This document shows, one piece after another, positions 9,096 through 18,989 of a stretch of 64,000 nucleotides of DNA. Numbering within the stretch: position 1 is the first letter of the stretch; each line of letters begins with the position of its first letter. Location: contig CAVRIV010000001.1 of NCBI GenBank assembly GCA_963721335.1, forward strand, positions 1 through 64,000, in the 5' to 3' direction. The DNA comes from CAVXDY01 sp963721335 (GTDB lineage Bacteria > Actinomycetota > Thermoleophilia > Miltoncostaeales > Miltoncostaeaceae). The position numbers and the translations under genes are program-made. Below the pieces are notes generated by a model, which had not been told where the DNA came from, did no database searches, and saw only the letters and a program-made list of their open reading frames with translations.

Positions 9096-10374
9096 CGAGC
9101 GCGCGGGCGCTGCCCTACCTGGTCGTCGCCCTGGCCGTGTTCGTGTGGCTGGTGCCGCTCCAGCACGGCTTCTACGCCGACGCGGTCATCACCGACATCC
9201 CCACCTACCGCGCGGCCTACGACCACATCGCCGCCGGGGACATCCCCTATCGGGACTTCTCGCTGGAGTACCCGCCGCTCGCCGCCGGGCTCTTCTGGCT
9301 CCCCGGGGTGCTGCCGGGCATCTACTCGGGGGCGTTCTCCGGCCTGATGCTGCTGGCCCTGTGCGCCACCGCCGTGGGCGTGGTGTCGCTGGCGCGGGCG
9401 ATCGGCCTCGACCAGCGGCGCCAGGCGCTCGCCGGCGTCGCGGTGGCCGTCTCGCCATTGCTGGTGGGCAACCTGGTCGAGACGCGCTTCGACCTGGCGC
9501 TCGCCGCGCTCCTGGTCTGGACGATCTGGGCCGCGGTCACCGATCGCTTCGTGCTGGCGTGGGGGCTGCTGGCGGCGGCGATCCTGCTGAAGCTGGTGCC
9601 ACTCGCCCTGATCCCCGCGTTCGTGATCTGGCAGCGCCATCGCGCCGGCACGCGCCCCGCCCTGGCGGGCGCCGCGGGGAGCCTGGCGGCCGTGATCGCG
9701 GTGATCGCGCCGTTCGTGATCCTGTCGCCCTCCGGGACCTGGAACCTCGCGCAGTACCACCTCGACCGCCCGCTCCAGCTGGAGTCGACCGGCGCCTCCT
9801 ACCTGCTGGGCCTGCACGCGCTGGCCGACATCCCCGTCACGGTCGAGAGCTCCTTCGGCAGCCAGGGCATCGACGGCACGGGTCCGTCGGTGATCTCCGC
9901 GATCTCGACGGTCGCCCTGGTGGTGCTGGTGCTGGGCGTGGCGTGGACCCTCTGGGTGGGGCTTCGGCGCGCCCGCCCGCCCGGCGACGCCCGCCTGATG
10001 GTGGCCGCCTGCGCCGCGACCATCGCGGCGCTCCTGGTGGCCGGCAAGGTGCTGTCCCCCAGTTCCTGGTGTGGCTGCTGCCGGTGGGCTTCGTGGTGGC
10101 GGGACGCTACGGGCCCGCGGCCTTCGCGTTGACGGTCGCCGCCATGCTCGCCACGCTGGCCTACTTCCCCCACTCCTACTGGGATCTGGTCGCGCTCGAC
10201 TCGGGCCCGATCGCGATCCTGGTGGCGCGAAACGCGCTCCTGATCGCGCTCCTGGCGGCCTGCTGGCCGCGGCCCAGCATCGCCGGCCAGCCCCTCGGAC
10301 GCGTGCTGAGACGCGGAGGGTCCGATCCGGTCGCCGCCGAGACCGCCGTCTCGGCGCGCTACCTGATCGACTGA
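9092..10374 (+). CDS. GT87/DUF2029-like polytopic glycosyltransferase
   Basis: About 427 residues with roughly ten hydrophobic helices. The first loop after helix 1 has the polyprenol-sugar transferase pattern D-I-P-T-Y-R, DIPYRDFSLEYPPLAAGLFW. Other landmarks are NLVETRFDLALAALLVW and LLKLVPLALIPAFVIW. Start ATG 9092 overlaps the upstream stop (ATGA). One indel in a C run near 10061 moves frame 2 to frame 1, after which it reads QFLVWLLPVGFVVAGRY to TGA 10372-10374. It likely transfers a sugar from a polyprenyl-phosphate donor on the outer membrane face; acceptor unknown. Confidence 0.7.
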
Positions 10375-10386
10375 CCCCGGGGGCGC

Positions 10387-13351
10387 ATGACCACGCCCGC
10401 GCACCCCACGTTCCTCGCCCGGACGATCCACGGCCGCGGCGCGGCCCAGGGCGTCCTCGCCGGCCTGGTCGCGGCGGACGGCGGCGGGGTGGTGGCCCTC
10501 GTGGGCGAGGCCGGGATCGGGAAGACCCGCCTGGCCGTGTGGGCGGCCGACCGCGCCCGCGAGACGCGGTGCACGGTCGTCGAGGGACGCAGCTGTCCTG
10601 GGCCTCGCCGAGCCGCTGGGGATCTTCCGCGATCTGGTGCGCGCCGCCCGCCGCGCGGACATCGAGCCGCCGCCGCGCGACGCCCTCGCGGCCGGCTTTC
10701 CCGCCCAGGTGCTGCCCGAGCTCGGGGCGAGCGACGTCGAGCGCGGCAACCTCGGCGCCACCTTCGAGGCGGCGGCCCGCTACCTGCGCGCCCTCGCCGG
10801 GCGCCACGGACTACTGGTGGTGCTGGAGGACCTCCACTGGGCCGACGCGACCAGCCTCACGTTGGTCCCGTTCCTCGCCCGGGCACTGCGCGGATTCGCC
10901 GGTGCAGCTGCTGCTGACGTACCGGCCGGGGGACGACGGCCGCGACGACCCGGCCCTCGACGGACTCCGGTCCGAGCTGCGGCGCTCGCGGCTGGTCCGA
11001 GGAGCTGCCCCTCGGCCCGCTTGCTCCCGAGGATGCGGCGGCGATGCTCACGGAGGTCTTCGGGCGACGGCCGGCACCGGACGTCGAGACCGAGCTGCTG
11101 CGGCTGGCGGGCGGCAACCCCTTCGCGCTCGAGGAGCTGGCGCGCGCGGTCGTCGACTCCGGCTGGCTCGACCTCGAGAGCGGACGACGCCGTGGAACGA
11201 GCGCGGTGTCGGTTCCCTGGACGCTCGCCGAGTCGATCCGGGCCCGGGCCGAGCGGCTCTCCCCCGCCGACCGCGAGCTGATCGACTGGGCGGCCGCGAT
11301 CGGAGGGCGCTTCGACGCACGCCTCCTCGCCGCCGCGAGCGGCCGCGTGCGCGAGGACACGCTGGCCGGGGTCGCGAGCCTGGTCGGAGCCGGGCTCGTC
11401 GTCGAGGCGCCGGGCGACGGCTCGGGCGACCTCTTCGCGTTCCGCCATACCCTCGTGCACGAGGCCCTCTCCCAGGAGGGCCTGCTCGCCCAGCGGCGCG
11501 TGCGGCACGAGCGTGTGCTCGTCGCCGCCGAGGCGATGCTCGCCGAGGGCGGCCTGGAGATGTCCGCCGCCGAGCTCGCGCGGCACGCAATGGCGGCCGG
11601 CGACCGCGAGCGCACCCTGCGCCACTCGCGGGCGGCGGTCGCCCGCGCCCAGGAGCTGGGCGCCGTGCGCGAGGCGGTCGAGCACCTGGAGCGGGCGCTG
11701 TCGCTGTGGAGCGAGGAGGACGGGCGTGCGCTGCGCGCGGAGCTGCTCTTCGCCACGGGGCGACTGCGGGCGAGGCTCGCGCGTGGCGACGAGCGGGCTG
11801 TCGAGCTGCTTCGGCTCGCCGTCGATGAGTACCAGGGACTCGGCGACGAGCCCGCGGCGCTGTGGTGCCTATCCGTCCTGGCCGACGCCCGCTTCGAGGC
11901 CGGTGACCGGACCCAGGCGCTGCTCGACTGGGAGCGGTCGGTGCCCGCGTTGCGCCGCCTGGGGCCTCCGGAGGCGCTGCGGACGGCCCTCGTCGGATAC
12001 TCGCGGGGCCTGGCGCTGACCGGTCGCATGGCACCGGCCGCCGGCGCGGCCGACGAGGGCCTGGCGCTCGTGCCGGTCGCGCACGACTCCTCGGACGCCG
12101 CCGAGCGGACCAACCTCCTCATCACGCGCGGCCTCGTGGAGCTCGTCCGCTACCGGCGAGAGGCCGGCGAGGCGCTGATCCTCGAGGCGATCGGGTTGGC
12201 GATGGCCCACCACGACGACGTGGGCGTCGCGCGCGGCAACCACATCCTCGCCGCCAGCCAGACTCTGCTGCTCACGGTTCAGGAGTCCCTCACCCGGTAC
12301 GCGACGGCGGCCGAGCTCGTCGAGCGTCACGGGCTGGGGACCCTGCAGGCCTTCTACCTGACCCTCAGCGGTGCGTCCCTCGTCGATGCGGGCGAGTGGG
12401 CCGCGGCGGAGCGTCAGGCCGACCAGGCCGACGGCGCTCGTCGAGGGCCTCGAGCGCGCCGAGTGGGTGCGCAACCAGGTGATATGGATCAACGGGCTCA
12501 GCCGCCTCGGCCGAGGCGACCTCGAGGGCGCACGGCGCACAGCCGAGGCGCTGCTCCGCGACACCTTCTCGTCCGAGAGCCAGGGCCACGGCAACGCCGC
12601 CCGGCAGCCGCTGGCGACGGTATCGCTGCTCGAGGGGCGATCCCCGGCGCGCCGCGCAGGAGCTGGAGCCGTATCTCGACTACGCGCGCGGGCTCGCCGA
12701 CGAGGGAGAGTCGCTTGACGTGGAGGAGAGCATCGCCGCCGCGGAGGTGCTCGTGGGAGCCGGGCGGGCGGAGGAGGCCGTCGAGATCGCCGACGCTGAT
12801 CCTCGGCACCTTCCCCAGCCCGTGGTCCGACTATTGCCTGGCGATCACGGGCGACGGGGTTCCGCCGCGAGCTCGCGGGGGCGGTGGAGGCGGCGGCAGG
12901 CGCCGTCGAGGCCGACGGCTGGCGGTGGGCGGGGGCCCGGATGCGGCTCGTCGCGGCAACCGTCCTCTCGGGCCGCCCTGAGGCGGCGCGAGCCGCGGTC
13001 TCCCTCGCCCGGGCGGCGCTGGAGCGGCTTCGGCGCGATGGGCTCCGAGGGGTGGGTGCGCCGGATCGAGGAGATGCTGCGGCGGCTCGGGGAGCGGGCG
13101 CCGACGCGGGCGGGCCGGGCGCGGCGGGCCTGTCGCGCGCGCGAGCTGGAGGTGCTCGGCGCTGGTGGCCGAGGGCCTCACCAACCGCCAGATCGCCGAG
13201 CGCCTGGTGATCAGCGAGCACACGGCGATCCGCCACGTCGCCAACGTCTTCGCGCAAGCTGGGCGCGAGCAACCGCGCGACCGCCGTCCGGCTGGCGACC
13301 CAGGAGGGTCTGCTCGAGGCCGGGATGGCCACCTCCCCGGGGCACGAATAG
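10387..13351 (+). CDS. LuxR-family regulator with AAA ATPase and TPR-like region (frameshifted)
   Basis: LAL-type regulator of about 985 residues. N-terminus VVALVGEAGIGKTRLAVWA is the Walker A loop; LVVLEDLHWADATSLTL is Walker B. Then come FALEELARAVVDSGWL, helical repeats (AVEHLERALSLWSEEDGRAL, SLTRYATAAELVERHG) and a C-terminal LuxR helix-turn-helix (VAEGLTNRQIAERLVISEHT, AIRHVANVF, then LGASNRATAVRLATQEG). It ends at TAG 13349-13351. Many frame changes (near 10600, 10905, 11000, 12430, 12650, 12800, 13055, 13160 and 13250) look technical. Target genes unknown. Confidence 0.75.
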
Positions 13352-13386
13352 CAAGACCTTGGGATGGCCATGGCGATGGCCGGGCC

Positions 13387-13392
13387 TAGCGT
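13387..13392 (+). promoter_or_regulatory. -10 hexamer TAGCGT, leaderless promoter
   Basis: TAGCGT is 6 nt before ATG 13399, with no ribosome site between them. Confidence 0.5.
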
Positions 13393-13398
13393 GGGGCC

Positions 13399-13773
13399 AT
13401 GTTCGAGACCACCGATGGACACCCCAGCGACTTCGATGCCTTCCAGGCCGGCCGCAGCCGCTTCCTGGACCGCCTCGCGGCCGAATCCCTGTTGTTCCGG
13501 ATCGAGCGCGACGCCGATCGGGACGGCGCGGCCACGAAGGAGACCACCGTGGACCCCCCGATCGTGATCGAGGGCGAGCTCGCGATCCTCGCCGCCGAGC
13601 GCCGCCTCGTGCTCGGCTACTTCTCGCCCTCCCAGCGCGACCTCGCCGACGTCGTCCGCGACACGCTCGGGTTCCGCGACGAGGCCTTCGGCGTGGGCCA
13701 GGTGGGCCACGTCCGCATCACCGTCGAGCGGATCCCTCAGCCGCCGCGGCGGGCGGAGGAGACGGGCCGGTGA
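13399..13773 (+). CDS. Conserved-looking hypothetical protein, 124 residues
   Basis: Uninterrupted acidic protein with no membrane segment, cysteine motif or recognised domain. Sequence landmarks are FDAFQAGRSRFLDRLAAES, VIEGELAILAAERRLVLGYF and QVGHVRITVERIPQ. A leaderless -10 box starts it, and its stop overlaps the aldehyde dehydrogenase start as GTGA, so it is probably an operon leader gene for that enzyme. Function not recognised. Confidence 0.65.
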   Translation: MFETTDGHPSDFDAFQAGRSRFLDRLAAESLLFRIERDADRDGAATKETTVDPPIVIEGELAILAAERRLVLGYFSPSQRDLADVVRDTLGFRDEAFGVGQVGHVRITVERIPQPPRRAEETGR

Positions 13774-15313
13774 CCCCCCTGGTCCTCCTGCCCAGCCCCG
13801 AGCCGGCGACGGCGCCGCCGGAGCCGTCCGCCGACGCGCTCCACGTCAACCAGCTGCTGGCCGAGTGGGGAGCGATCCCGAGCTGTCCGAAGGAGCTCTT
13901 CATCGACGGCCGCTGGCGGCCCGCCCGCAGCGGCCTGCGCGCTCACGGTCGAGGACCCCTCCACGGGCGAGCCGATCTGCGCGGTGGCCGACGCCGGCGA
14001 GGCCGACGCCCTCGACGCCCTCGACGCCGCGGTCGCGGGCGCAGGCCTCCTGGGCCGCATCGCCGGCTCGGGATCGCGCTCGGATCCTCCGCCGAGCGGC
14101 CGACGAGCTGCTGCGCCAGTCCGAGTGGCTCTCGCTCGTCCTCACGCTCGAGATGGGCAAGCCCCTCGCGGAGGCGCGCGACGAGGTCTCCTTCGCCGCG
14201 GAGTACCTCGAGTGGTGCGCCGAGGAGGCCGTGCGCGTCTCGGGCACCTGCTCGGACGCCCCCGACGGCTCCACCCGGGTGATGGTGCGCAGGCGCCCCG
14301 TCGGGCCGTGCCTGATCGTCACGCCCTGGAACTTCCCGCTCGCCGTCCCCGCCCGCGGCGTCGGAGCGGCGCTGGCGGCCGGCTGCACCGTGATCCTGCG
14401 TCCCTCGTGCCTCACTCCGCTCTCGGCGCTCGCGCTCGGTGGGATCCTCGCGGAGGCCGGGCTTCCGGCCGGCGTGCTCAACATCGTCGTCTCCTCCGAC
14501 GACGCCGCCACCGACCCGCTGCTCACCGACGGCCGGCTTCGCAAGCTCACCTTCACCGGCTCGACGCCGGTCGGCCGTCATCTGATCGCCCGCTCGGCCG
14601 ACCAGGTGCTGCGGATGAGCGTCGAGCTCGGCGGGCAGGCCCCGTTCATCGTCCTCGCCGACGCCGACCTCGACGCCGCCGTGGACGGCGCGGTCGCCGC
14701 GAAGATGCGCAACGGCGGCGAGGCCTGCACCGCGGCCAACCGCTTCTACGTGGACCGTGCCGTGGCCACCGAGTTCACCGCCCGCCTCACGGAGCGCCTG
14801 GCCGAGCTCAGCATCGGCCGCGGCACCGAGACCGGCACGCAGCTGGGCCCCATGATCGGCGAGCGCCAGCGCCGTCGGCTGAGCGAGCTCGTGGACGACG
14901 CGCGCGCCCGCGGCGCGCGGGTCGAGCTGGAGGGCGGCGCCCGCCCGGGTCCTGGCCACTTCTTCGCGCCGGTCGTGCTCACCGACGTCCCCGACGACGC
15001 CCGCGTCATGCACGAGGAGATCTTCGGACCGATCGCCCCGATCCGGGTCGTGGACGGCGAGGCCGACGCGATCGCCCAGGCCAACCGCGCCGAGCACGGC
15101 CTGGCCGCCTACGTCTACACCCGTGACCTCGACGCCGCACTGCGGGTCGGCGACGCCCTCGAGGTGGGCATGATCGCCGTCAACCGCGGCCGCGTCTCCT
15201 CCGCCGCGTCCCCGTTCTGCGGCGTCAAGCAGTCGGGCTTCGGGCAGGCCGGCGGCGCCGGCGCGCTCGACGACTACCTCGAGACGCGCGTCCTCACCGT
15301 CGCCCGGGGCTGA
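13770..15313 (+). CDS. NAD(P)-dependent aldehyde dehydrogenase (succinate-semialdehyde type)
   Basis: About 514 residues. Substrate entry starts with ELFIDGRWRPARSG; cofactor and active-site marks are LIVTPWNFPLAVPARGVG, KLTFTGSTPVGRHLI, catalytic Glu in MSVELGGQAPFIV and nucleophile Cys in NGGEACTAANRFYV; then HEEIFGPIAPIRV and FCGVKQSGFGQAGG. The GabD-like pattern suggests oxidation of succinate semialdehyde or a similar short semialdehyde to the acid. Indels near 13940 and 14060 put the N-terminal 100 residues in other frames. GTG 13770 is coupled to the small upstream gene. Confidence 0.8.
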
Positions 15314-15339
15314 CGCCCGAGTCCCCGTCGCCGGCGGGT

Positions 15340-16116
15340 TCAGCCGGAACGCTGAACGTCTCGATCGCGCGTCGCCCGGCCGTCCGGTCCGGCCTCGACC
15401 ACGGCCCCCTGCACCAGCACGCCCTCCTCGGCCGGCTCGAAGCGCCCCGGACCCCCGCTCAGGAAGCGGCGCAGGACGATCTCGGTGCGCACCCCGATCA
15501 CCGAGTCGTGGGGGCCGGTCATGCCCAGGTCGGTGAGGTACGCCGTCCCTCCCGGCGAGCACGCGCGCGTCGGCGGTCTGCACGTGCGTGTGAGTGCCCA
15601 CCACCGCGGTCACACGGCCGTCGAGGTGCCAGCCGAGGGCGATCTTCTCGCTGGTGGCCTCGGCGTGGACGTCCACGATGCACGTGGCTCGCGCCGGCCC
15701 GCGCGCGCTCCACGAGGTCGTCGATGATCGCGAACGGGCTCTGGGACGCGGTCATGAAGACGCTGCCCAGCACGTTCACCACGCTCACCGGCCCCGCGGG
15801 CGTCTCGACGGTCACCAGCCCCCGGCCGGGCGCCTTCACGGCGATGTTGGCCGGGCGCAGCATGCGCGGCTCGGACTCCAGCATCGGGTAGATCTCGGTC
15901 TTCTGGAGCGTGTGGTTGCCCCCGGTCAGCACGTCGACGCCGGCGTCGAGGAGGTCCTGCGCCTGGCGGGGGGAGGTGCCGGCGCCCGCCGCCGCGTTCT
16001 CGGCGTTGACCACGACGACGTCGGGCCGGTGCGTCCTCGCGCAGCCCGGGCAGGCGGTCGAGCAGGGCCCGGAGGCCCACCCCCCCCACCACGTCGCCGA
16101 TCAGGAGCACCCTCAC
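15340..16116 (-). CDS. YmdB-family metallophosphoesterase (frameshifted)
   Basis: Members hydrolyse cyclic nucleotide phosphodiesters (2',3'-cNMP or cAMP in B. subtilis YmdB). Landmarks are VRVLLIGDVVGGVGLRALLD (first metal Asp), NAENAAAGAGTSP (Asn/Glu ligands), GVDVLTGGNHTLQK (Asn-His), DVHAEATSEKIALGWHLDG and VVGTHTHVQTADARVL (final His-x-His). Frame changes lie near 16030, 15680 and 15540. The last few residues are uncertain because the frame near 15360 is ambiguous. The GTG start at 16116 has a TAACCT box 6 nt upstream. Confidence 0.8.
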
Positions 16117-16122
16117 GCGGCC

Positions 16123-16128
16123 AGGTTA
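16123..16128 (-). promoter_or_regulatory. -10 hexamer TAACCT, leaderless promoter
   Basis: Reads TAACCT on the minus strand, 6 nt before GTG 16116. Confidence 0.45.
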
Positions 16129-16149
16129 CGCCGCCGCCGGAGCCGGCGG

Positions 16150-16900
16150 CTATGGGATCAGGCCCGCCTCGGTGCGGATCAGCTCCATGTGGACGTGGTT
16201 GCCGCTGTCGGAGGTGAACTGCGACAGCTCCTGCTCGGCCACGCCGGAGAAGTCGCGAACCCGGCCGAGCGGCGTGACGCCGGCCCGCACGGCGTCCCCC
16301 ACGCTCGGGCAGATCGGCCGCCGCGGGCGGGTCGAGGTGGGTCAGGCGCAGCACCAGGCCGCTCGCGGCCATCGACGGCGCGATCGTGACCTCGTACCCC
16401 TCGATCCGGCCGAGCACGAGGTAGTCGCTCACGCTCGCGATCGTGCCGTCCACCGGCGCGTAGACCGCCGTGCCCGCCGGCGCGCCGACGTCGAGGGCCG
16501 CCGTCTCGGGGCCCGCGCGATCGCCCCGGTCGGACTGCTGGATGTTGAGGGCCCCCGATGCCTGCAGCGCCACCCCCGAGGGGTCGTTGATGGGGTGGAA
16601 GGCGACGGCCGTGACGCGCTGCGGATCGACCGGGATGTGCACCTCCACGCCGTCGGCCCGCGCGATGACCACATCGGGCGGGCGGGAGCCCGAGCCGAGG
16701 TCCGGCGAGGGCACCGGCGAGGCCAGGGGGCCGGCCTGCGACGCGACGTCCTCCTTGCCGATGCCGAGGACGAGCGCGAGGACCGCGACGATGATGACGG
16801 GGATCGCCGCCATGATGAGGGCACGAGGATCGCGGCGGAACTCGCGCCGTCGCCGGTTGGACCGACGGCTCTCGAGCTGCCCTCGGTTGAGCGGAGGCAT
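16150..16900 (-). CDS. Membrane-anchored M23/lipoyl-fold-like peptidase-related protein
   Basis: About 250 residues. An arginine-rich cytoplasmic start (RRSNRRRREFRRD) precedes one membrane helix (ALIMAAIPVIIVAVLALVLG), then a Pro/Ser linker and an extracytoplasmic domain with VGAPAGTAVYAPVDGTIASV and LVLGRIEGYEVTI, the beta-sheet core typical of M23 (LytM) folds. After a one-base insertion near 16310 it ends SGNHVHMELIRTEAGLIP. The final H-x-H is present, but the first zinc-ligand His-Asp is not obvious, so it may be a non-catalytic LytM-like cell-wall factor. A TACTCT box sits 8 nt upstream. Confidence 0.6.
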
Positions 16901-16908
16901 CGCGCGGG

Positions 16909-16914
16909 AGAGTA
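16909..16914 (-). promoter_or_regulatory. -10 hexamer TACTCT, leaderless promoter
   Basis: Minus-strand TACTCT, 8 nt before the ATG at 16900. It shares an 80-bp divergent region with the promoter at 16968. Confidence 0.45.
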
Positions 16915-16967
16915 GCCGAGACCCGCGCGGGCCTGCCAGCGCATCCCGGCGCGCCGGGGGACGGCGC

Positions 16968-16973
16968 TAGGAT
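16968..16973 (+). promoter_or_regulatory. -10 hexamer TAGGAT, leaderless promoter
   Basis: TAGGAT is 7 nt before ATG 16981, which is why that ATG is preferred over the in-frame ATG 16972 that overlaps the box. Confidence 0.5.
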
Positions 16974-16980
16974 GGCCGGG

Positions 16981-18246
16981 ATGAGCGGGCGCGCCGCCCT
17001 CCAGCCAGCGTTGGCCAAGCTCGTGGCGTTCGCGGCCGTCGTGGTGGTGGTGTGGATCCTCGCCCAGACGATGGGCCACGTGCTGCTGGTGTTCATCGTC
17101 TCGGTGATCATCGCGATGCTGCTCAACCCGCTCGTGCGCATGCTCCGCCGCCTGCGGATCCACCGCGGGCTGGCGGTCCTGATGGTCTTCCTGGGCTTCG
17201 CCGCCGCCATCGCCCTCTCGATCTTCCTGGTCATCGCGCCGGTGCGGACGCAGGTCGAGGAGATCCAGCGCAACCTGCCCGCCTACACCGACCAGGCCAA
17301 GCGCCAGGCCGACTCGCTCCAGGGCTTCTTCGACCGCCATGGCATCGACGTGGACGTCAAGGAGCGTGCGGATGCGTTCCTGGGCGGCCTGCAGGACCGG
17401 GCGTCGGAGGCCGCCGACAACCTGGTCAGCTACAGCCTGGACGTGCTCGGCGTGCTGGTGACGCTCATCATCATCCTGGTCGCCAGCATCTACATGCTGC
17501 TCGATGCCCCGCGCATCGCCCGCTTCGCCCAGCAGCTCGGCGGGCCCGAGACGGCGCGCTTCCTGCGGCGCACCGAGCGCACCCTGAACCAATACGTGAA
17601 GGCGCAGCTCCTGGTGTCGCTCATCATCGGCACCAGCGCGGGGATCGTGCTGTGGATCTACGGCGTGACCGGGCTCTTCCCGCTGGGCGCCACGTTCGCG
17701 GTGGCGTTCGCCGCGTGGGTGTTCGTGATGGAGTTCGTGCCCTACGTCGGCCCCATCCTGGGGGCCGTGCCCCCCACCCTGCTGGCCCTCTTCACCTCGC
17801 CGGTCGCCGCCCTCTGGGTGGTGGTGGCCTTCGTGGCGATCCATCAGCTCGAGGGCCACATCGTGGTGCCCAACATCATGGGGACGGCCGTGGGCGTGCA
17901 CCCGCTCGTGGTGATCTTCGGCCTGCTGATCGGCCAGCAGCTGGCCGGCATCGTCGGCGTCCTGATCGCCATCCCGATGGTCGTGATCGTGAAGGAGGCG
18001 GTCACCTTCGGCATCGAGCGGCTGGGGCTGGGCGTCCTGCCGCCGGTGCCGGACGCCGCCCCCATCGCGGTCACCCAGCCGGCGGTGGTTGAAAGGGCCA
18101 TGGACGGCCCGTCAGACCCCCCAGGAGGCGTTCCACCGCCGGCGTTTGAGGGGCCGGCAGCAGACCCCCCGGTACCCGAGCCCCCCGTGACGCGCGAGGA
18201 GCCGACCCGGGTGATGGACTCGCCCGAGCTGAGGCCCCGGCCCTGA
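16981..18246 (+). CDS. AI-2E family transporter (UPF0118 permease)
   Basis: Uninterrupted, about 421 residues with seven to eight membrane helices in the family order: two N-terminal helices (VLLVFIVSVIIAMLLNPLV), a helix, a long soluble stretch (VEEIQRNLPAYTDQAKRQAD), then GVLVTLIIILVASIYMLLDA, FVMEFVPYVGPILGAVPPTL, HQLEGHIVVPNIMG and IGQQLAGIVGVLIAIPMVVI. It ends in a Pro-rich cytoplasmic tail. Family members export AI-2, ions or other small solutes; substrate undefined. Its stop overlaps the ABC ATPase reading frame as CTGA. Confidence 0.85.
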   Translation: MSGRAALQPALAKLVAFAAVVVVVWILAQTMGHVLLVFIVSVIIAMLLNPLVRMLRRLRIHRGLAVLMVFLGFAAAIALSIFLVIAPVRTQVEEIQRNLPAYTDQAKRQADSLQGFFDRHGIDVDVKERADAFLGGLQDRASEAADNLVSYSLDVLGVLVTLIIILVASIYMLLDAPRIARFAQQLGGPETARFLRRTERTLNQYVKAQLLVSLIIGTSAGIVLWIYGVTGLFPLGATFAVAFAAWVFVMEFVPYVGPILGAVPPTLLALFTSPVAALWVVVAFVAIHQLEGHIVVPNIMGTAVGVHPLVVIFGLLIGQQLAGIVGVLIAIPMVVIVKEAVTFGIERLGLGVLPPVPDAAPIAVTQPAVVERAMDGPSDPPGGVPPPAFEGPAADPPVPEPPVTREEPTRVMDSPELRPRP

Positions 18247-18989
18247 GCCGGCCGGCGACGGCGGCGGGCGCGGCGCTGCTGGTGGCGCGCGGCGTGGGCC
18301 GCAGCTACCGCGGGGTGACGGCGCTCTCCGAGGTCAACCTGGAGCTCGGGCGCGGCCAGGCGGTGGCGCTGCTCGGCCCGAACGGCGCCGGCAAGACCAC
18401 GCTCCTCACGATCCTGGCCGGAGTGGGACGGGCCGGCTCCGGGACGCTGGCCTGGGCCGACGGGGTCGCGCCCCGCGTGGGGTGGGTGCCGCAGCGGCCC
18501 GCGCTCTACCATCGCCTGTCCGTGCGCGAGAACCTGCGCCTCTTCGCGGCCCTCGAGGAGCGCGGAGACGCGGCCGCGAGGGCCGATGCGCTCATCGCCC
18601 GGGCGGACCTCGGCGCCGTGGCCGACCAGATCGCCGCCCGGCTGTCCACCGGCACGCTCCAGCGCCTGAACCTCGCGATCGCCCTGGCCGGGCGCCCCAG
18701 CGTGCTGCTGCTCGACGAGCCCACCGCCACGCTCAGCCCGGATCAGCGCCTGCGCCTGTGGCGGTGGCTCGACCAGCTGCGTGACGAGGAGGGCATGGCG
18801 CTGCTGTTCTCCACCCAGTCCGTGGACGAGGCGCAGCGCCACGGGGACCGCCTGGTGGTGCTCGTCGACGGGCGGCTGGCCTTCTCGGGCACGGTCCCGG
18901 AGATGGTCGCCGCCCACGGCGGCCAGGCGGGCGAGGACGCCGAGGGCGCCGAGAGCGCCTTCATGCGGCTGCTGGAGCAATCGGGCTGA
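18243..18989 (+). CDS. ABC transporter ATP-binding protein (ABC-2 exporter)
   Basis: Uninterrupted. Walker A is LLGPNGAGKTTLLTILAGV, the Q-loop region is VGWVPQRPALYHRLSVREN, the signature is a variant RLSTGTLQRLNLAIAL, Walker B is SVLLLDEPTATLSPDQ, and the H-loop is replaced by STQSVDEAQRHGD, with Gln where His is usual. CTG 18243, overlapping the upstream TGA, keeps the whole N-terminal strand and has GAGG 8 nt before it; GTG 18282 is the nearest conventional start. Pairs with the permease that follows. Confidence 0.8.
   Translation: MSRPATAAGAALLVARGVGRSYRGVTALSEVNLELGRGQAVALLGPNGAGKTTLLTILAGVGRAGSGTLAWADGVAPRVGWVPQRPALYHRLSVRENLRLFAALEERGDAAARADALIARADLGAVADQIAARLSTGTLQRLNLAIALAGRPSVLLLDEPTATLSPDQRLRLWRWLDQLRDEEGMALLFSTQSVDEAQRHGDRLVVLVDGRLAFSGTVPEMVAAHGGQAGEDAEGAESAFMRLLEQSG

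Noticed and set aside
12720..15676. Long reading frames in other phases across the LuxR and aldehyde dehydrogenase genes
   Set aside because: Most of each is shadow sequence; only short stretches belong to the real genes across indels.
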